From assembly GCF_022695985.1 (NCBI RefSeq), contig NZ_JAAPBF010000047.1:1-38590 (forward strand): 38,590 nt of DNA, read 5' to 3'. The translations under genes were made by a program, and so were the position numbers. Source of the DNA: Streptomyces sp. NP-1717 (GTDB lineage Bacteria; Actinomycetota; Actinomycetes; Streptomycetales; Streptomycetaceae). The notes beneath the pieces were generated by a model, which was not told the DNA's origin, did no database searches, and saw only the letters and a list, made by a program, of their open reading frames with translations. This document shows, piece by piece, positions 9,178 to 17,613 of this stretch. Position 1 is the stretch's first letter, and each line of letters opens with the position of its first letter.

Positions 9178-9629
9178 GCGTCTTCCGCGTCGAGCGCCGT
9201 ACGTCCCTGCCGGCCGACGAGGCCTGGCGGCGCGTCACCGACTGGCCGGCGCACGGCCGCCGGGTGCCGTTGACCCGCATCCTGGTGCGGACGCCGGGGC
9301 CGGCCGGCACCGGGACGGTGTTCGTGGCGCGCACGGGAGTGGGACGCGTGCGGTTCGACGACGCGATGGAGATCGTGCGCTGGGAGCCGCCGGCGCCGGG
9401 GAGCCCCGGGCGCTGCCGGCTGGAGAAGCGCGGCCGGACGGTCATGGGCTGGGCCGAGATCGAAGTGGCGGAGACCGGTGCCGGGGCCGCTGGTCGCACG
9501 CTGGTGACCTGGTCGGAGGAGTTGCGGTTCGGCTTCCTGCCGCGCTTTCTCGACGGGGTGACCGCACGGACGGGTCGCGTCGTCTTCGGCCGCGTGGTCG
9601 ACGGCCTTCTGCGTGGCCCGGGGCGCTGA
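9174..9629 (+). CDS. SRPBCC (START/Bet v1-like) family protein
   Basis: A 151-residue protein beginning VSVFRVERRTSLPADEAWRRVTDWPAHGRRVPLT, the usual polyketide-cyclase/dehydrase or START-type opening in which a small helix-grip domain binds a hydrophobic ligand. The later strand pattern DAMEIVRWEPP, RCRLEKRGRTVMGWAEIEV and TLVTWSEELRF fits the fold. No ligand can be inferred. The start is fixed by the GTGA overlap with the DeoR gene stop, so the two are co-translated and the protein may be controlled by that repressor. Confidence 0.8.
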   Translation: MSVFRVERRTSLPADEAWRRVTDWPAHGRRVPLTRILVRTPGPAGTGTVFVARTGVGRVRFDDAMEIVRWEPPAPGSPGRCRLEKRGRTVMGWAEIEVAETGAGAAGRTLVTWSEELRFGFLPRFLDGVTARTGRVVFGRVVDGLLRGPGR

Positions 9630-9810
9630 GGATCCCGACTGGGTCTGTACGCGGGCCGACACCTGGCGCGGCCCCAGCCGGACCACGGCCTCGGGCGGTG
9701 TGCGGGCGGACGAGCCGGCCGGGACCCTGGCGGTCAGGGCGCCCCGGGACAGCTCCGTGGAGCTGACGGGGCGGCTGACGGACGGCAGGCAAGTCCCGGC
9801 CGTGCGCTGA
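9613..9810 (+). CDS. Possible small protein of unknown function
   Basis: A 65-codon frame starting with GTG inside the end of the SRPBCC gene and stopping 11 bases before the end of the convergent Cds1-like gene. Nearly all of its codons end in G or C, as expected for a real Streptomyces gene. The product (DPDWVCTRADTWRG, SSVELTGRLTDGRQ) matches no family I know. Alternatively it is a chance frame in a short gap. Confidence 0.4.
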   Translation: MARGAEDPDWVCTRADTWRGPSRTTASGGVRADEPAGTLAVRAPRDSSVELTGRLTDGRQVPAVR

Positions 9811-9820
9811 CGCCTGACGG

Positions 9821-10930
9821 TCAGTCGGACCAGACGCCGGTCCGCAGGAAGCTCTCCATCGTGGCGGAGTACGGGGCGATGTCGATTCCCTGTGCGGCGA
9901 GCCAGTCGTCGGAGTAGTACTTGTCGAGGTAGCGGTCCCCCGGGTCGCAGATCAGGGTCACCACACTGCCCTTGCGTCCGCCGGCCACCATCTCGGAGAC
10001 GATCCGCAACGCGCTCCACAGCCCGGTGCCGGTCGAACCGCCCGCCCTGCGGCCGATGTTGCGCTCCAGTACGCGGACGGCGGCGATGCTCGCGGCGTCG
10101 GGGACCTTCATCATCCGGTCGATGGCGCCGGTCACGAAGCTCGGCTCCATCCGTGGTCTGCCGATGCCCTCGATGCGCGAACCGCGCTCGTCGCTCGCCC
10201 CCGGGTCGCGGTGGGTCCAGCCGTCGAAGAAACAGGAGTTCTCCGGGTCCGGGACACAGATCATGGTGTCGTACTGCGTGTAGCGCACATAGCGGGCGAT
10301 GGTGGCCGACGTGCCGCCGGTGCCGGCCGTGGCCACGATCCACGCGGGCTCCGGATAGCGCTCCAGCTTCAGTTGCTGGTAGATCGATTCGGCGATGTTG
10401 TTGTTGCCCCGCCAGTCGGTGGCCCGCTCCGCGTAGGTGAACTGGTCCATGTAGTGGCCGCCGGTCTCGGCCGCGAGCCGCGCCGACTCCTCGTACATCC
10501 TGCGCGAGTCGTCGACGAAGTGGCAGCGTCCGCCGTGGAGTTCGATGAGCCGGCACTTCGCCGGGCTGGTGGTGCGCGGCATGACCGCGACGAACGGGAC
10601 GCCGATCAGCTTCGCGAAGTACGCCTCCGAGACCGCCGTCGAGCCGCTGGACGCCTCGATGACGGGCTTTCCGGGGCGGATCCAGCCGTTGCAGAGCCCG
10701 TAGAGGAACAGGGAGCGGGCGAGCCGGTGTTTGAGGCTGCCGGTCGGGTGGGTGGACTCGTCCTTCATGTACAGGTCGATGCCCCACCGCTCCGGCAGCG
10801 GGAAGAGCAGGAGGTGCGTGTCGGCCGAGCGGTTGGCGTCGGCCTGGACCTTGCGTACGGCCTCCTTGAGCCAGGCCCGGTACGCGGGGTCGCCGCGGTT
10901 CACGTCGATGGTCCGCTGCCGTTCCGTCAT
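9821..10930 (-). CDS. PLP-dependent cysteine synthase-family enzyme, Cds1-like (L-cysteine desulfhydrase)
   Basis: A 369-residue fold-type II PLP enzyme. The PLP lysine is Lys67 in [13 protein letters not shown]; the substrate loop SSGSTAV is at 94-100; a glycine-rich phosphate loop [12 protein letters not shown] follows later. The family resembles mycobacterial Cds1 (Rv3684), which breaks L-cysteine into pyruvate, ammonia and sulfide, more than CysK or CysM. In Streptomyces it is usually annotated only as a cysteine synthase-family protein. No cysE or sulfate-reduction gene is near, which favours a degradative or redox role, but this is inference. It is monocistronic and divergent from the small gene at 11217. 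Confidence 0.85.
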   Translation of the reverse strand: MTERQRTIDVNRGDPAYRAWLKEAVRKVQADANRSADTHLLLFPLPERWGIDLYMKDESTHPTGSLKHRLARSLFLYGLCNGWIRPGKPVIEASSGSTAVSEAYFAKLIGVPFVAVMPRTTSPAKCRLIELHGGRCHFVDDSRRMYEESARLAAETGGHYMDQFTYAERATDWRGNNNIAESIYQQLKLERYPEPAWIVATAGTGGTSATIARYVRYTQYDTMICVPDPENSCFFDGWTHRDPGASDERGSRIEGIGRPRMEPSFVTGAIDRMMKVPDAASIAAVRVLERNIGRRAGGSTGTGLWSALRIVSEMVAGGRKGSVVTLICDPGDRYLDKYYSDDWLAAQGIDIAPYSATMESFLRTGVWSD

Positions 10931-10953
10931 GCGCGCCGTCCCCTGCTCCGCCG

Positions 10954-10984
10954 GTGCCGTGTTCCGCCCGTGCCGTGTTCCGCC
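10954..10984. repeat. Short direct repeat in divergent intergenic region
   Basis: Two copies of GTGCCGTGTTCCGCC (10954-10968 and 10970-10984) with a 16-base period lie just upstream of the Cds1-like gene. They could be paired binding sites or simple slippage; no known motif matches. Confidence 0.5.
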
Positions 10985-11216
10985 GGTGTCCGGCCGCCAC
11001 GGTCACCGGCGGGGCACGGGCGCAACAGTAAGCCCTCGACCTGCGCAAACCATGCCTTTGGGTATCCATAGCCGTGCCTTGGACAACGGGTTCCCGGGGC
11101 ACCATCCGCCGGTGCTGACGGGTCGTCCGGGACGGCCGGGGAAGCCGCTCTGGCGTCCACGCGCCGAGTTGTGCAGACTTCCCTTAGGGAACAGGTACGG
11201 AGGGGGCGGATCAGCC

Positions 11217-11534
11217 ATGGCGGAACCGGAGTTCAGCGCGAGCGGCGTCGAGATAGAGCGCTGGCCCCGCTCGCTCACGAAGGCCGGACGGGTCCTCATC
11301 CAGGACGGCAGACTGGCTCTGCTGACCAGCTACGGACGGGTCATCGACAGTGCGCCGCTGCGGGCGGTGCAGGCGGCCAAGCCGTGGTTCCGGGGGGACG
11401 AGAGCACGGTGGCGACCGTGAACGGCACGCGCTACCGGCTGACCATGGGCCAAGGCGGCCGGCGGCCGGAGGGCAGAGTGCTGGCCGGGCGCTTCCTGGA
11501 GACCGTACGCCGGGCGGGGGCGGCGAAGACCTGA
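11217..11534 (+). CDS. Hypothetical protein, 105 residues
   Basis: A small protein (MAEPEFSASGVEIERWPRS) with IQDGRLALLTSYGRVIDSAPL and a C-terminal RPEGRVLAGRFLETVRRAG. A GGAGGGGGC ribosome site lies before the ATG at 11217. Codon use is normal for the genome. I recognise it only as a conserved Streptomyces protein without an assigned role. There is no signal peptide, membrane helix or cysteine. It precedes the RsbW-like gene, but the 220-base gap with a large palindrome argues against one transcript. Confidence 0.7.
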   Translation: MAEPEFSASGVEIERWPRSLTKAGRVLIQDGRLALLTSYGRVIDSAPLRAVQAAKPWFRGDESTVATVNGTRYRLTMGQGGRRPEGRVLAGRFLETVRRAGAAKT

Positions 11535-11608
11535 CGCCCGGGGCCTCTTACGCCGATCCCGCCGGGCCCGCCCGCCCCGGGGCCGCGAGTTGCGGTCGCG
11601 CGGGAGGT

Positions 11609-11642
11609 GGTTCACTCTGGGGTGTATCACTCAGGGTGAACC
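11609..11642. promoter_or_regulatory. 34-base palindrome upstream of RsbW-like ATPase gene (candidate operator)
   Basis: Outer arms GGTTCAC (11609-11615) and GTGAACC (11636-11642) are perfect complements. The symmetry continues imperfectly inward, with CTG at 11617-11619 facing CAG at 11632-11634, around the centre GGTGTATC. It sits about 113-146 bases upstream of the GTG at 11755, where a repressor or activator of that gene could bind. No named regulator can be assigned. Confidence 0.6.
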
Positions 11643-11754
11643 GGTGGTGACGCTGCGATCCAGCCCCGCCGGGCAGGACAGCAGCGAGCCTCGCGAGTGA
11701 GCTGCTGGATGTGATCCATGCCTTCCTCCGGACCTCAATCGGGGAGTCGCAGCC

Positions 11755-12300
11755 GTGATCAGCCAGCCGAACAGGCAGTGCACGGTGGAGCTCCAGGCCC
11801 TGCCGTCGCGGATCCGCCAAGTCCGCAGAATCGTTTCTGCGCAATTGCGCTACTGGCAGCTAGACCCACTCATCGACCCAGCGGCGCTCGGGGTGACCGA
11901 GTTGCTGACCAACGTCCACCGGCACGCACAGCCGGACAAGATGTGCACCGTCGACATCGAGCTCCTGCTCGACCGGCTCACGGTCTCGGTCCACGACCAC
12001 GACCCGCGCCTGCCGACGATCAAGGAGGCCGATCCGCTCGACGTGTGCGGGCGCGGTCTCGCGCTGATCGAGGCGGTCAGCGAGAGCTGGGGGGTGCGCG
12101 CGGAGGGCGACGCGGGGAAGGTCATCTGGTTCACGCTCCCCGCCCCGTCTGTCGCCGCTCCGCCCCGGAATCCGGTGTACGGCGCGACGACCGACGGACC
12201 CTTCTCGCACGGCGCCTTCGCCGACAGCCCCTTCGCGGGAATCCGGGCCGTGGCCGGGGGACGCGAACACGGCGCCGTCCGGTCCGCCGTCGTCGGCTGA
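11755..12300 (+). CDS. ATP-binding protein, RsbW-like anti-sigma/regulatory kinase
   Basis: A 181-residue protein with a single HATPase_c domain of the RsbW/SpoIIAB type: RIRQVRRIVSAQLRYW, N-box VTELLTNVHRHA, metal/ATP motif VHDHDPRLP, and G-box CGRGLALIEAVSESWGV. Streptomyces encodes dozens of these; some are anti-sigma kinases and others are unassigned. The last about 50 residues (TDGPFSHGAFADSPFAGIRA) are a Gly/Ala-rich tail outside the domain. No sigma factor, STAS antagonist or XRE/DUF397 partner is adjacent, so this is an orphan. The GTG start has GGGGAG 9 bases upstream. The 34-base palindrome at 11609 is the likely control site. Confidence 0.85.
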   Translation: MISQPNRQCTVELQALPSRIRQVRRIVSAQLRYWQLDPLIDPAALGVTELLTNVHRHAQPDKMCTVDIELLLDRLTVSVHDHDPRLPTIKEADPLDVCGRGLALIEAVSESWGVRAEGDAGKVIWFTLPAPSVAAPPRNPVYGATTDGPFSHGAFADSPFAGIRAVAGGREHGAVRSAVVG

Positions 12301-12310
12301 CCTGCCGGAG

Positions 12311-12367
12311 CACCGCCGCGCCGCCCCTGCCGTCGACCTTGACGGCACCGGCGGCGCGGGGGCGGTG
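12311..12367. terminator. Bidirectional hairpin terminator between convergent genes
   Basis: Inner stem TGCCGTC/GACGGCA with a 6-base loop (GACCTT), then a CC/CC internal loop, then GCGCCGCC/GGCGGCGC, then CACCGCC/GGCGGTG with a three-base bulge. It fills the gap between the RsbW-like gene (ends 12300) and the SHOCT gene (ends 12384) and so probably terminates both. Confidence 0.75.
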
Positions 12368-12383
12368 GCCGCCCAGGGGGTGG

Positions 12384-12707
12384 TCACGCCGTACCGGAGG
12401 TGCCCTTACGGCCGAACTGCTCGTCCAGCACGGAGAGACGGCGCCAGTACTCGTCCTCGTCGATCTCACCGGAGGCGAACCGCCGGCCGAGCATCGCGAT
12501 GGGCGACTGCGCGTCGTGGCCGCCGTTCGTCTCCCGTACGTCCCCGGTGTCCCGCCCGAAGCCGGACCGCCACGGCGGGCCGCTGGGGCGTCCGCGCCAC
12601 ACGGTGCGCCGCAGGAGGGTGACACCGGCGACGATCACGGCTGCCCAGACGAGCGGGAAGAACAGGACCCAGGGCCCGGGTCCGCCACTGTTCGCAAGGG
12701 TGTTCAT
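12384..12707 (-). CDS. SHOCT domain-containing small membrane protein
   Basis: A 107-residue protein starting MNTLANSGGPGPW. One membrane helix (about 11-32, VLFFPLVWAAVIVAGVTLL), a Gly/Arg/Pro-rich linker, and a C-terminal SHOCT motif (AMLGRRFASGEIDEDEYWRRL). SHOCT domains are short and of unknown precise role, often on membrane proteins. The ATG at 12707 has GAGGAG upstream. It ends against the shared hairpin at 12311. Confidence 0.85.
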   Translation of the reverse strand: MNTLANSGGPGPWVLFFPLVWAAVIVAGVTLLRRTVWRGRPSGPPWRSGFGRDTGDVRETNGGHDAQSPIAMLGRRFASGEIDEDEYWRRLSVLDEQFGRKGTSGTA

Positions 12708-12879
12708 CTCGGTCAACTCCTCGGTTCGCGACTGTCTCCGTCGTTCTCTGTCACCTCCGAGAGTCGCTCCGGGAGGGGCGCCGCGTCGTCGTACGGCCGG
12801 CGGCGGTACGGGTACCTCGCGGGGAGTACGCGGGCCCCGCACGGCTGCTCCCACGGGGGCTCGGCCGGCGGCCCGTCCC

Positions 12880-13734
12880 TCAGGTCTCGTCCTGGTCCTT
12901 CAGACGCCGGAACACGCGGCCTTCGTGTGCGAGACGGCCCACCAGCGCCCCTCCGTAGACGACGAAGCCGACGCCGACGAGCCACGACTGGAGAACCAGG
13001 ACGGTGCCGAAGGGGCCGTAGGTGACGGCGCTGGAGGCGATCAGCGGCGAGAAGACGAGCTGCGAGAAGCCCCGCAGGCCCAGCAGTCCGAGGGTGGTGG
13101 CCACGGCGCCCGGCAGCAGGGCGATCCAGCGCACGCGCCCGCCAAGCAGGATGTGCTGGGCGATCCAGAAGAACAGGAACGTGCCGATGACGTCCAGCAC
13201 GACGATCGTCAGCGGGCCGGTGACATCGCCGGAGGGGGAAGGCGTGTTGACGAAGCCGAGCAGCGCGCCGACCAGCAGGGCGAGGAAGACGACATGGCGC
13301 CACATGGTGTGCCAGCGGGCGGTGGGCAGGTCCCAGACCTTCTCGTAGCCGGTCTGTACGGCGGAGCCGAAGGTAAGTCCGAAGACGGCGAGCGCGGCGA
13401 GACCGAAGGCGGTTGTGCGCTGGAGAGCCGTGTTGGGCACACCGAACAGCCGCTCGACCTGCAACTGGGACTCATGGGTGACGCCGATGGCCTGCCCGAG
13501 CCAGCGCGCGAAGCCGTGGCCGCTGCTGGGCTGGGCCGCCGCGACCAGCACCAGCACGGGGACGAGGGTGAGGAAGCCGAGCGCCGCGAAACCCATGGCC
13601 CGGTGCATCAGCTCCATGTCGCGTCCGCGCGTCCAGGCGAGCCCGAGCGGCGAGTGGCGGATCCGCCGGTCGAGGCGCTGGAACCAGCGCGGCGGGGGCG
13701 GCGGGGGCTCGATGCCGGAGGGCTCGTCGGTCAT
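12880..13734 (-). CDS. YihY/BrkB-family membrane protein
   Basis: A 284-residue polytopic membrane protein of the YihY/virulence factor BrkB family (formerly and wrongly called ribonuclease BN). About six helices: FAALGFLTLVPVLVLVAAA, FGLAALAVFGLTFGSAV, HVVFLALLVGALLGFV, LTIVVLDVIGTFLFFWIAQ, LLPGAVATTLGLLGLRGF and VLQSWLVGVGFVVYGGAL. The family motif TYGPFG precedes the last helix. The function is unknown; a transport role is often proposed. The N-terminus is proline-rich. Confidence 0.87.
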   Translation of the reverse strand: MTDEPSGIEPPPPPPRWFQRLDRRIRHSPLGLAWTRGRDMELMHRAMGFAALGFLTLVPVLVLVAAAQPSSGHGFARWLGQAIGVTHESQLQVERLFGVPNTALQRTTAFGLAALAVFGLTFGSAVQTGYEKVWDLPTARWHTMWRHVVFLALLVGALLGFVNTPSPSGDVTGPLTIVVLDVIGTFLFFWIAQHILLGGRVRWIALLPGAVATTLGLLGLRGFSQLVFSPLIASSAVTYGPFGTVLVLQSWLVGVGFVVYGGALVGRLAHEGRVFRRLKDQDET

Positions 13735-13813
13735 GGGGGTGACCTACCCGCGATGGTGCGGCGGGCCGTCCGTGGTGCCGCCGGACGGGTGGCGGGTCCG
13801 GCGGCGCGGCCTG

Positions 13814-15025
13814 TCAGGTCAGTGCGGCCAGGGGATCGTCCAGGACCGGCTGCCAGGCCAGTTCGGCGGCGCCGACCAGACTGTTGTGGTCCAGCGTGCA
13901 GGCGAGGATCGGCACGCTCCCGCTGCGGCCCCACAGGCTGCGGTCGGCGACGACGGCGCGCAGCCGGACCGGATCGGCGTCGAGCAGTTCACGGTGCAGG
14001 CCGCCGAGGATGACCCGGTCGGGGTTGAGGATGTTCACCAGTCCGGCGAGCCCCTGGCCCAGCCGGTCGATGAGCTGCTCGGCCGCCGCCCGTACGGACC
14101 GGTCGCCGTACTCCGTACGGAGCAGGTCACGGGACTGCTGGAGGAGCGACACCTCGGGGCCGGGGTCGCGGCCCGCCGCGCCGAGGAAGGCCAGCGGGTC
14201 GGTCTCGACATCGAGACAGCCCCGGCTGCCGCAATGGCACGGCCTGCCCTCGGGGTTGACGGTCAGATGGCCGACTTCGAGGGCGAGCCCCGAACTGCCC
14301 GTGTGCAGACGGCCGTCCACGACGAGCGCGCCGCCGACGCCGCGATGTCCCGTGGCGACACAGAGGAGTTGGGCGGCGCCCCGGCCCGCGCCGTGCCGGT
14401 GCTCCGCGAGGGCCGCCAGGTTGACGTCGTTGCCGGTGAAGGCGGGGCCCTCGATACCGGCGGCACGCACCTGTTCGACGAAGAGGTCGCGTACGGGTGC
14501 GCCGGCCGGCCAGGCGAGGTGCAGCGGGTTGAGGGCGGTGCCCTCCGGTTCGGCGACCGCGGAGGGGACCGCGAGACCCGCGCCGACGCAGCGCCGTCCG
14601 CTGTCGCGCAGGAGCTCGGCACCCTCGGCGACGACCGCGCCCAGCACCTGGGCGGGGTCGGAGGAGACCGTGACACAGCCGGGCGCGGTGGCGACGGTAC
14701 GGCCGCCGAGGGCGACCAGCGCGGCCCGGAAGCCGTCGGCGTGGACCTGGGCGGCGAGGACCACGGGGCCGGTGTCGTCGACGGACAGGCGGTGCGAGGG
14801 ACGGCCCTGGGAGCCGGCCGCGGCGCCGGGCCGGGAGTCGACCCGGATCAGGCCGAGCGCCTCCAGCTCGGCGGCGACGGCGCCGGCCGTCGCGCGGGTG
14901 ACGCCCAGCTCGGAGGTGAGCACGGCGCGGGTGGGCGCGCGGCCCGTGTGAACCAGTTCCAGTGCGGGGCCCAGCGCGCTGCGGCCTCTCTCCAGTCGTG
15001 TTCTGGTCGTCACCTTGCCGTTCAT
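13814..15025 (-). CDS. ROK-family transcriptional regulator
   Basis: A 403-residue regulator. The N-terminal winged helix spans about 32-60 (TRAVLTSELGVTRATAGAVAAELEAL cut by family consensus). A ROK sugar-kinase-like domain follows, with FTGNDVNLAALAEHRHG, GHRGVGGALVVDG, EVGHLTVNPEG and the zinc motif CHCGSRGC (Cys265, Cys267, Cys272). ROK regulators of this class are sugar-responsive repressors; the kinase fold is used for sensing. It is divergent from the MFS gene at 15102, with 76 bases between, so that exporter or importer is the likely target. It could also regulate itself. Confidence 0.9.
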   Translation of the reverse strand: MNGKVTTRTRLERGRSALGPALELVHTGRAPTRAVLTSELGVTRATAGAVAAELEALGLIRVDSRPGAAAGSQGRPSHRLSVDDTGPVVLAAQVHADGFRAALVALGGRTVATAPGCVTVSSDPAQVLGAVVAEGAELLRDSGRRCVGAGLAVPSAVAEPEGTALNPLHLAWPAGAPVRDLFVEQVRAAGIEGPAFTGNDVNLAALAEHRHGAGRGAAQLLCVATGHRGVGGALVVDGRLHTGSSGLALEVGHLTVNPEGRPCHCGSRGCLDVETDPLAFLGAAGRDPGPEVSLLQQSRDLLRTEYGDRSVRAAAEQLIDRLGQGLAGLVNILNPDRVILGGLHRELLDADPVRLRAVVADRSLWGRSGSVPILACTLDHNSLVGAAELAWQPVLDDPLAALT

Positions 15026-15065
15026 GGAGGTGAGTCTCCCATGATCCCGGCGCGGGGCCGCCGCC

Positions 15066-15095
15066 TTGTACGGATCGGCCCCGAGCCCCTATCCT
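15066..15095 (+). promoter_or_regulatory. HrdB-type promoter for a leaderless MFS transcript
   Basis: TTGTAC (-35, 15066-15071), 18-base spacer, TATCCT (-10, 15090-15095). The expected start point coincides with the GTG at 15102, and no ribosome site precedes that codon, so the mRNA is probably leaderless. Confidence 0.6.
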
Positions 15096-15101
15096 TCTTT
15101 T

Positions 15102-16496
15102 GTGCCGAACCTAAACAAACTCCGGACGGCCCTGTCGGGGGGCCGCGGCGGAGATCCCGCCGGCGGCGCCCCGCTGTCCTCCCTCACCCGTCTCCGTATC
15201 ACCCTGACCGTGTTCTTCGCCCTGGACGGCTTCCTGTTCGCCGGCTGGGTCGTCCGCATCCCCGCCATCAAGCAGCAGACCGGCGCGTCGGCGAGCGACC
15301 TCGGCCTGGCGCTGCTCGGGGTCTCCGCCGGCGCCGTCGTGACGATGATGTTCACGGGTCGGATGTGCCGGCGGTTCGGCAGTCATCCGGTGACCGTGGT
15401 CAGTTCGGTGCTGCTGGCGCTGAGCATCGCCCTGCCCGCGCGGACGCACTCGGCGCTCACGCTCGGCCTGGTCCTGCTCGTGTTCGGTGCCGCCTACGGC
15501 TCGCTCAACGTCTCGATGAACAGCGCCGCCGTCGATCTCGTCGCCGCGATGCGCCGTCCCGTTATGTCGAGTTTCCACGCAGCGTTCAGCCTGGGCGGCA
15601 TGGCGGGCGCGGGGCTCGGCGGGCTGGTGGCCGGTGGTCTCTCCCCCTCGGCGCATCTGCTGGCCCTCACGGGCGTCGGGCTGCTCGTGACCGCGCTCGC
15701 CGGGCCGTCGCTGCTGCGCCACACGGTGCCCACGGCCCCCGGTCCCGGTCCGGCCCCCGGCCTCGCGCCCGACTCCGCTGCCGCGAAGGACGGTGCGGAG
15801 AGGGAGTCCGCCCCGTCACGGCTCGACCGGCGCACGCGCCGGCTCGTCGTCCTGTTCGGCGTGATCGCGCTGTGCACGGCGTACGGCGAAGGCGCCCTCG
15901 CGGACTGGGGCGCCCTGCACCTCGCCCAGGACCTGGACGCCGGTGCCGGACTCGCCGCCGCCGGGTACTCGCTGTTCGCCCTCGCCATGACGGTGGGACG
16001 CCTCTCCGGTACGGCCCTGCTCGAACGGCTCGGCCAGACCCGGACCCTGGTCGCCGGCGGCGCGGTCGCCGCGCTCGGCATGCTCCTCGGCGCCCTCGCG
16101 CCCACGACCTGGCTCGCGCTGCTCGGCTTCGCCGTCACCGGACTCGGTCTCGCCAACATCTTCCCGGTGGCCGTGGCCAGGGCGGGCGCGCTCGCCGGAC
16201 CGAGCGGGGTCGCCGCCGCGTCCACGCTGGGGTACGGCGGCATGCTGCTGGGACCGCCCGCGATCGGCTTCCTCGCCGACTGGTTCTCGCTGCCGGTGGC
16301 GCTGACCACCGTCGCCCTGCTGGCCGGGGCGGCAGCCCTCATCGCCTACTCGGCGCGCAACGTCTCGGCGCCCGAACCGGCTCCGGCCGCCCCCCGGGCG
16401 GGAGCCCTCACGGAGGGCGCGCCGGAGGCCGTGACGGAGGCCCGGGCCGATGTCCCGGCGGACGCGACGGCCCGCACCGCGCACCAGGAGGGATGA
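15102..16496 (+). CDS. MFS transporter
   Basis: A 464-residue major facilitator with 12 predicted helices and a central loop (residues about 215-250, Pro/Ala/Gly-rich). Markers include ALDGFLFAGWVVRIPAIKQQ in helix 1, AGAVVTMMFTGRMCRRFG (helix 2 and the loop-2 motif), YGSLNVSMNSAAVD and ALADWGALHLAQDL. The ALDG...GWVVRIP opening resembles the YbjJ-like and sugar/drug MFS group annotated widely in Streptomyces; the substrate is not clear. The start is GTG at 15102 (MPNLNKLRT), which agrees with the promoter at 15066. Its divergent partner is the ROK regulator, suggesting a sugar or sugar-like substrate. Confidence 0.88.
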   Translation: MPNLNKLRTALSGGRGGDPAGGAPLSSLTRLRITLTVFFALDGFLFAGWVVRIPAIKQQTGASASDLGLALLGVSAGAVVTMMFTGRMCRRFGSHPVTVVSSVLLALSIALPARTHSALTLGLVLLVFGAAYGSLNVSMNSAAVDLVAAMRRPVMSSFHAAFSLGGMAGAGLGGLVAGGLSPSAHLLALTGVGLLVTALAGPSLLRHTVPTAPGPGPAPGLAPDSAAAKDGAERESAPSRLDRRTRRLVVLFGVIALCTAYGEGALADWGALHLAQDLDAGAGLAAAGYSLFALAMTVGRLSGTALLERLGQTRTLVAGGAVAALGMLLGALAPTTWLALLGFAVTGLGLANIFPVAVARAGALAGPSGVAAASTLGYGGMLLGPPAIGFLADWFSLPVALTTVALLAGAAALIAYSARNVSAPEPAPAAPRAGALTEGAPEAVTEARADVPADATARTAHQEG

Positions 16497-16568
16497 GTAG
16501 CCGTACTCAGGCACACCCGTTCGGGCCGCCCCCACGATGGAGACATCCGATCGACATTGGAGGCCGTC

Positions 16569-16940
16569 ATGAAGTCGGAACGTCTGAACGCACTGGCCCG
16601 GTTCGCCACGAGCGCCACCCGGCTCGTCCACGACAACCGGGCCTCACGGATCTACCTCGCCCTGGTCGCCGCCGTGGCCGTCCTCGTCACCGTGGACACG
16701 CTGTTCGTCCATCACGACGACGCGTCGTTCGCCGGCGTGTGGCTGTTCGCCCTCGCGGCGCCCACGGTCTTCCTTTTCTTCGCCGGCGGCTCGCAGATAG
16801 GCGAGTCCTTCGCCTCGTCCTCCGCGTTCGGCTACGTGGCGCTCGTCGCCTCCGTGCTGATCCAGGCCGCGGCCATCGGGGCGTTCGTCCGGCTGCTGCG
16901 CGACCGGACGGGCCACGTGCGTACGCCGCGCGAGGCCTGA
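16569..16940 (+). CDS. SCO4225-like small membrane protein
   Basis: A 123-residue protein with three helices: IYLALVAAVAVLVTVDTLFVH, VWLFALAAPTVFLFFAGG and YVALVASVLIQAAAIGAF. The central VDTLFVHHDDASFAGVW is the pattern I associate with the SCO4225 family, whose role is unknown. The ATG at 16569 has GGAGG at 16559-16563, 5 bases away. It stands between the MFS gene and the convergent response regulator. Confidence 0.75.
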   Translation: MKSERLNALARFATSATRLVHDNRASRIYLALVAAVAVLVTVDTLFVHHDDASFAGVWLFALAAPTVFLFFAGGSQIGESFASSSAFGYVALVASVLIQAAAIGAFVRLLRDRTGHVRTPREA

Positions 16941-16947
16941 CTCGCCG

Positions 16948-17613
16948 TCAGCCCAGCCAGCCGGGGCGCACCAGCCCAGACTCGTAGGCCCTGACGACCA
17001 GTTGGGCCCGGTCGCGGGCACCGAGTTTGACCATCGTGCGGCTCACATGTGTCTTGGCGGTGAGCGGGCTGACGACCAGCCTGCGGGCGATCTCCTCGTT
17101 CGAGAGCCCGATCCCGACGAGGGCCATCACCTCCCGCTCCCGCTCGGTGAGTTCACCGAGTCCGTCGCCGGGGGCCGGCGGCTTGGAGCGCGAGGCGAAC
17201 TCCGCGATCAGCCGCCGCGTCACGCCGGGCGACAGCAGCGCGTCGCCGTTCACCACCGCCCGTACGGCGCACAGCAGTTCCTCCGGTTCGGTGTCCTTCA
17301 CGAGGAAGCCGGACGCGCCCGAACGCAGCGCCTCGAAGACGTACTCGTCGAGCTCGAACGTGGTGAGCATGACCACCTTCACCTCGTCGAGGCCACCGTC
17401 CCCGGTGATCAGACGCGTGGCGTCGAGCCCGTCCATGACCGGCATCCTGATGTCCATCAGGACGACGTCCGGGGTGAGTCGGCGCACCGCGCGCAGTGCC
17501 TCGTCGCCGTCCGCGGCCTCGCCCACGACCTCGATGTCCGGCTGGGCGTCGAGCAGCGCGCGGAAGCCCGCCCGTACCAGCGACTGGTCGTCGGCGAGCA
17601 GGACACGGATCAC
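16948..17613 (-). CDS. NarL/FixJ-family response regulator
   Basis: A 221-residue two-component regulator. The receiver domain starts VIRVLLADDQSLVRAGF, with phospho-acceptor Asp54 in VVLMDIRMPVMDG, the Thr switch in VVMLTTFELDEY and the Lys in SGFLVKDTEP. The C-terminal LuxR-type helix-turn-helix is ELTEREREVMALVGIGLSNEEIA then TAKTHVSRTMVKLG. It starts with GTG overlapping the stop of the kinase gene by 4 bases, so the pair is coupled. Likely target: the palindrome upstream of the kinase at 18914. Confidence 0.93.
   Translation of the reverse strand: MIRVLLADDQSLVRAGFRALLDAQPDIEVVGEAADGDEALRAVRRLTPDVVLMDIRMPVMDGLDATRLITGDGGLDEVKVVMLTTFELDEYVFEALRSGASGFLVKDTEPEELLCAVRAVVNGDALLSPGVTRRLIAEFASRSKPPAPGDGLGELTEREREVMALVGIGLSNEEIARRLVVSPLTAKTHVSRTMVKLGARDRAQLVVRAYESGLVRPGWLG

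Noticed and set aside
13415..16987. Plus-strand open frame of nearly 1200 codons
   Set aside because: It runs antisense to the BrkB and ROK genes and out of frame with the MFS gene. No protein motif is present.
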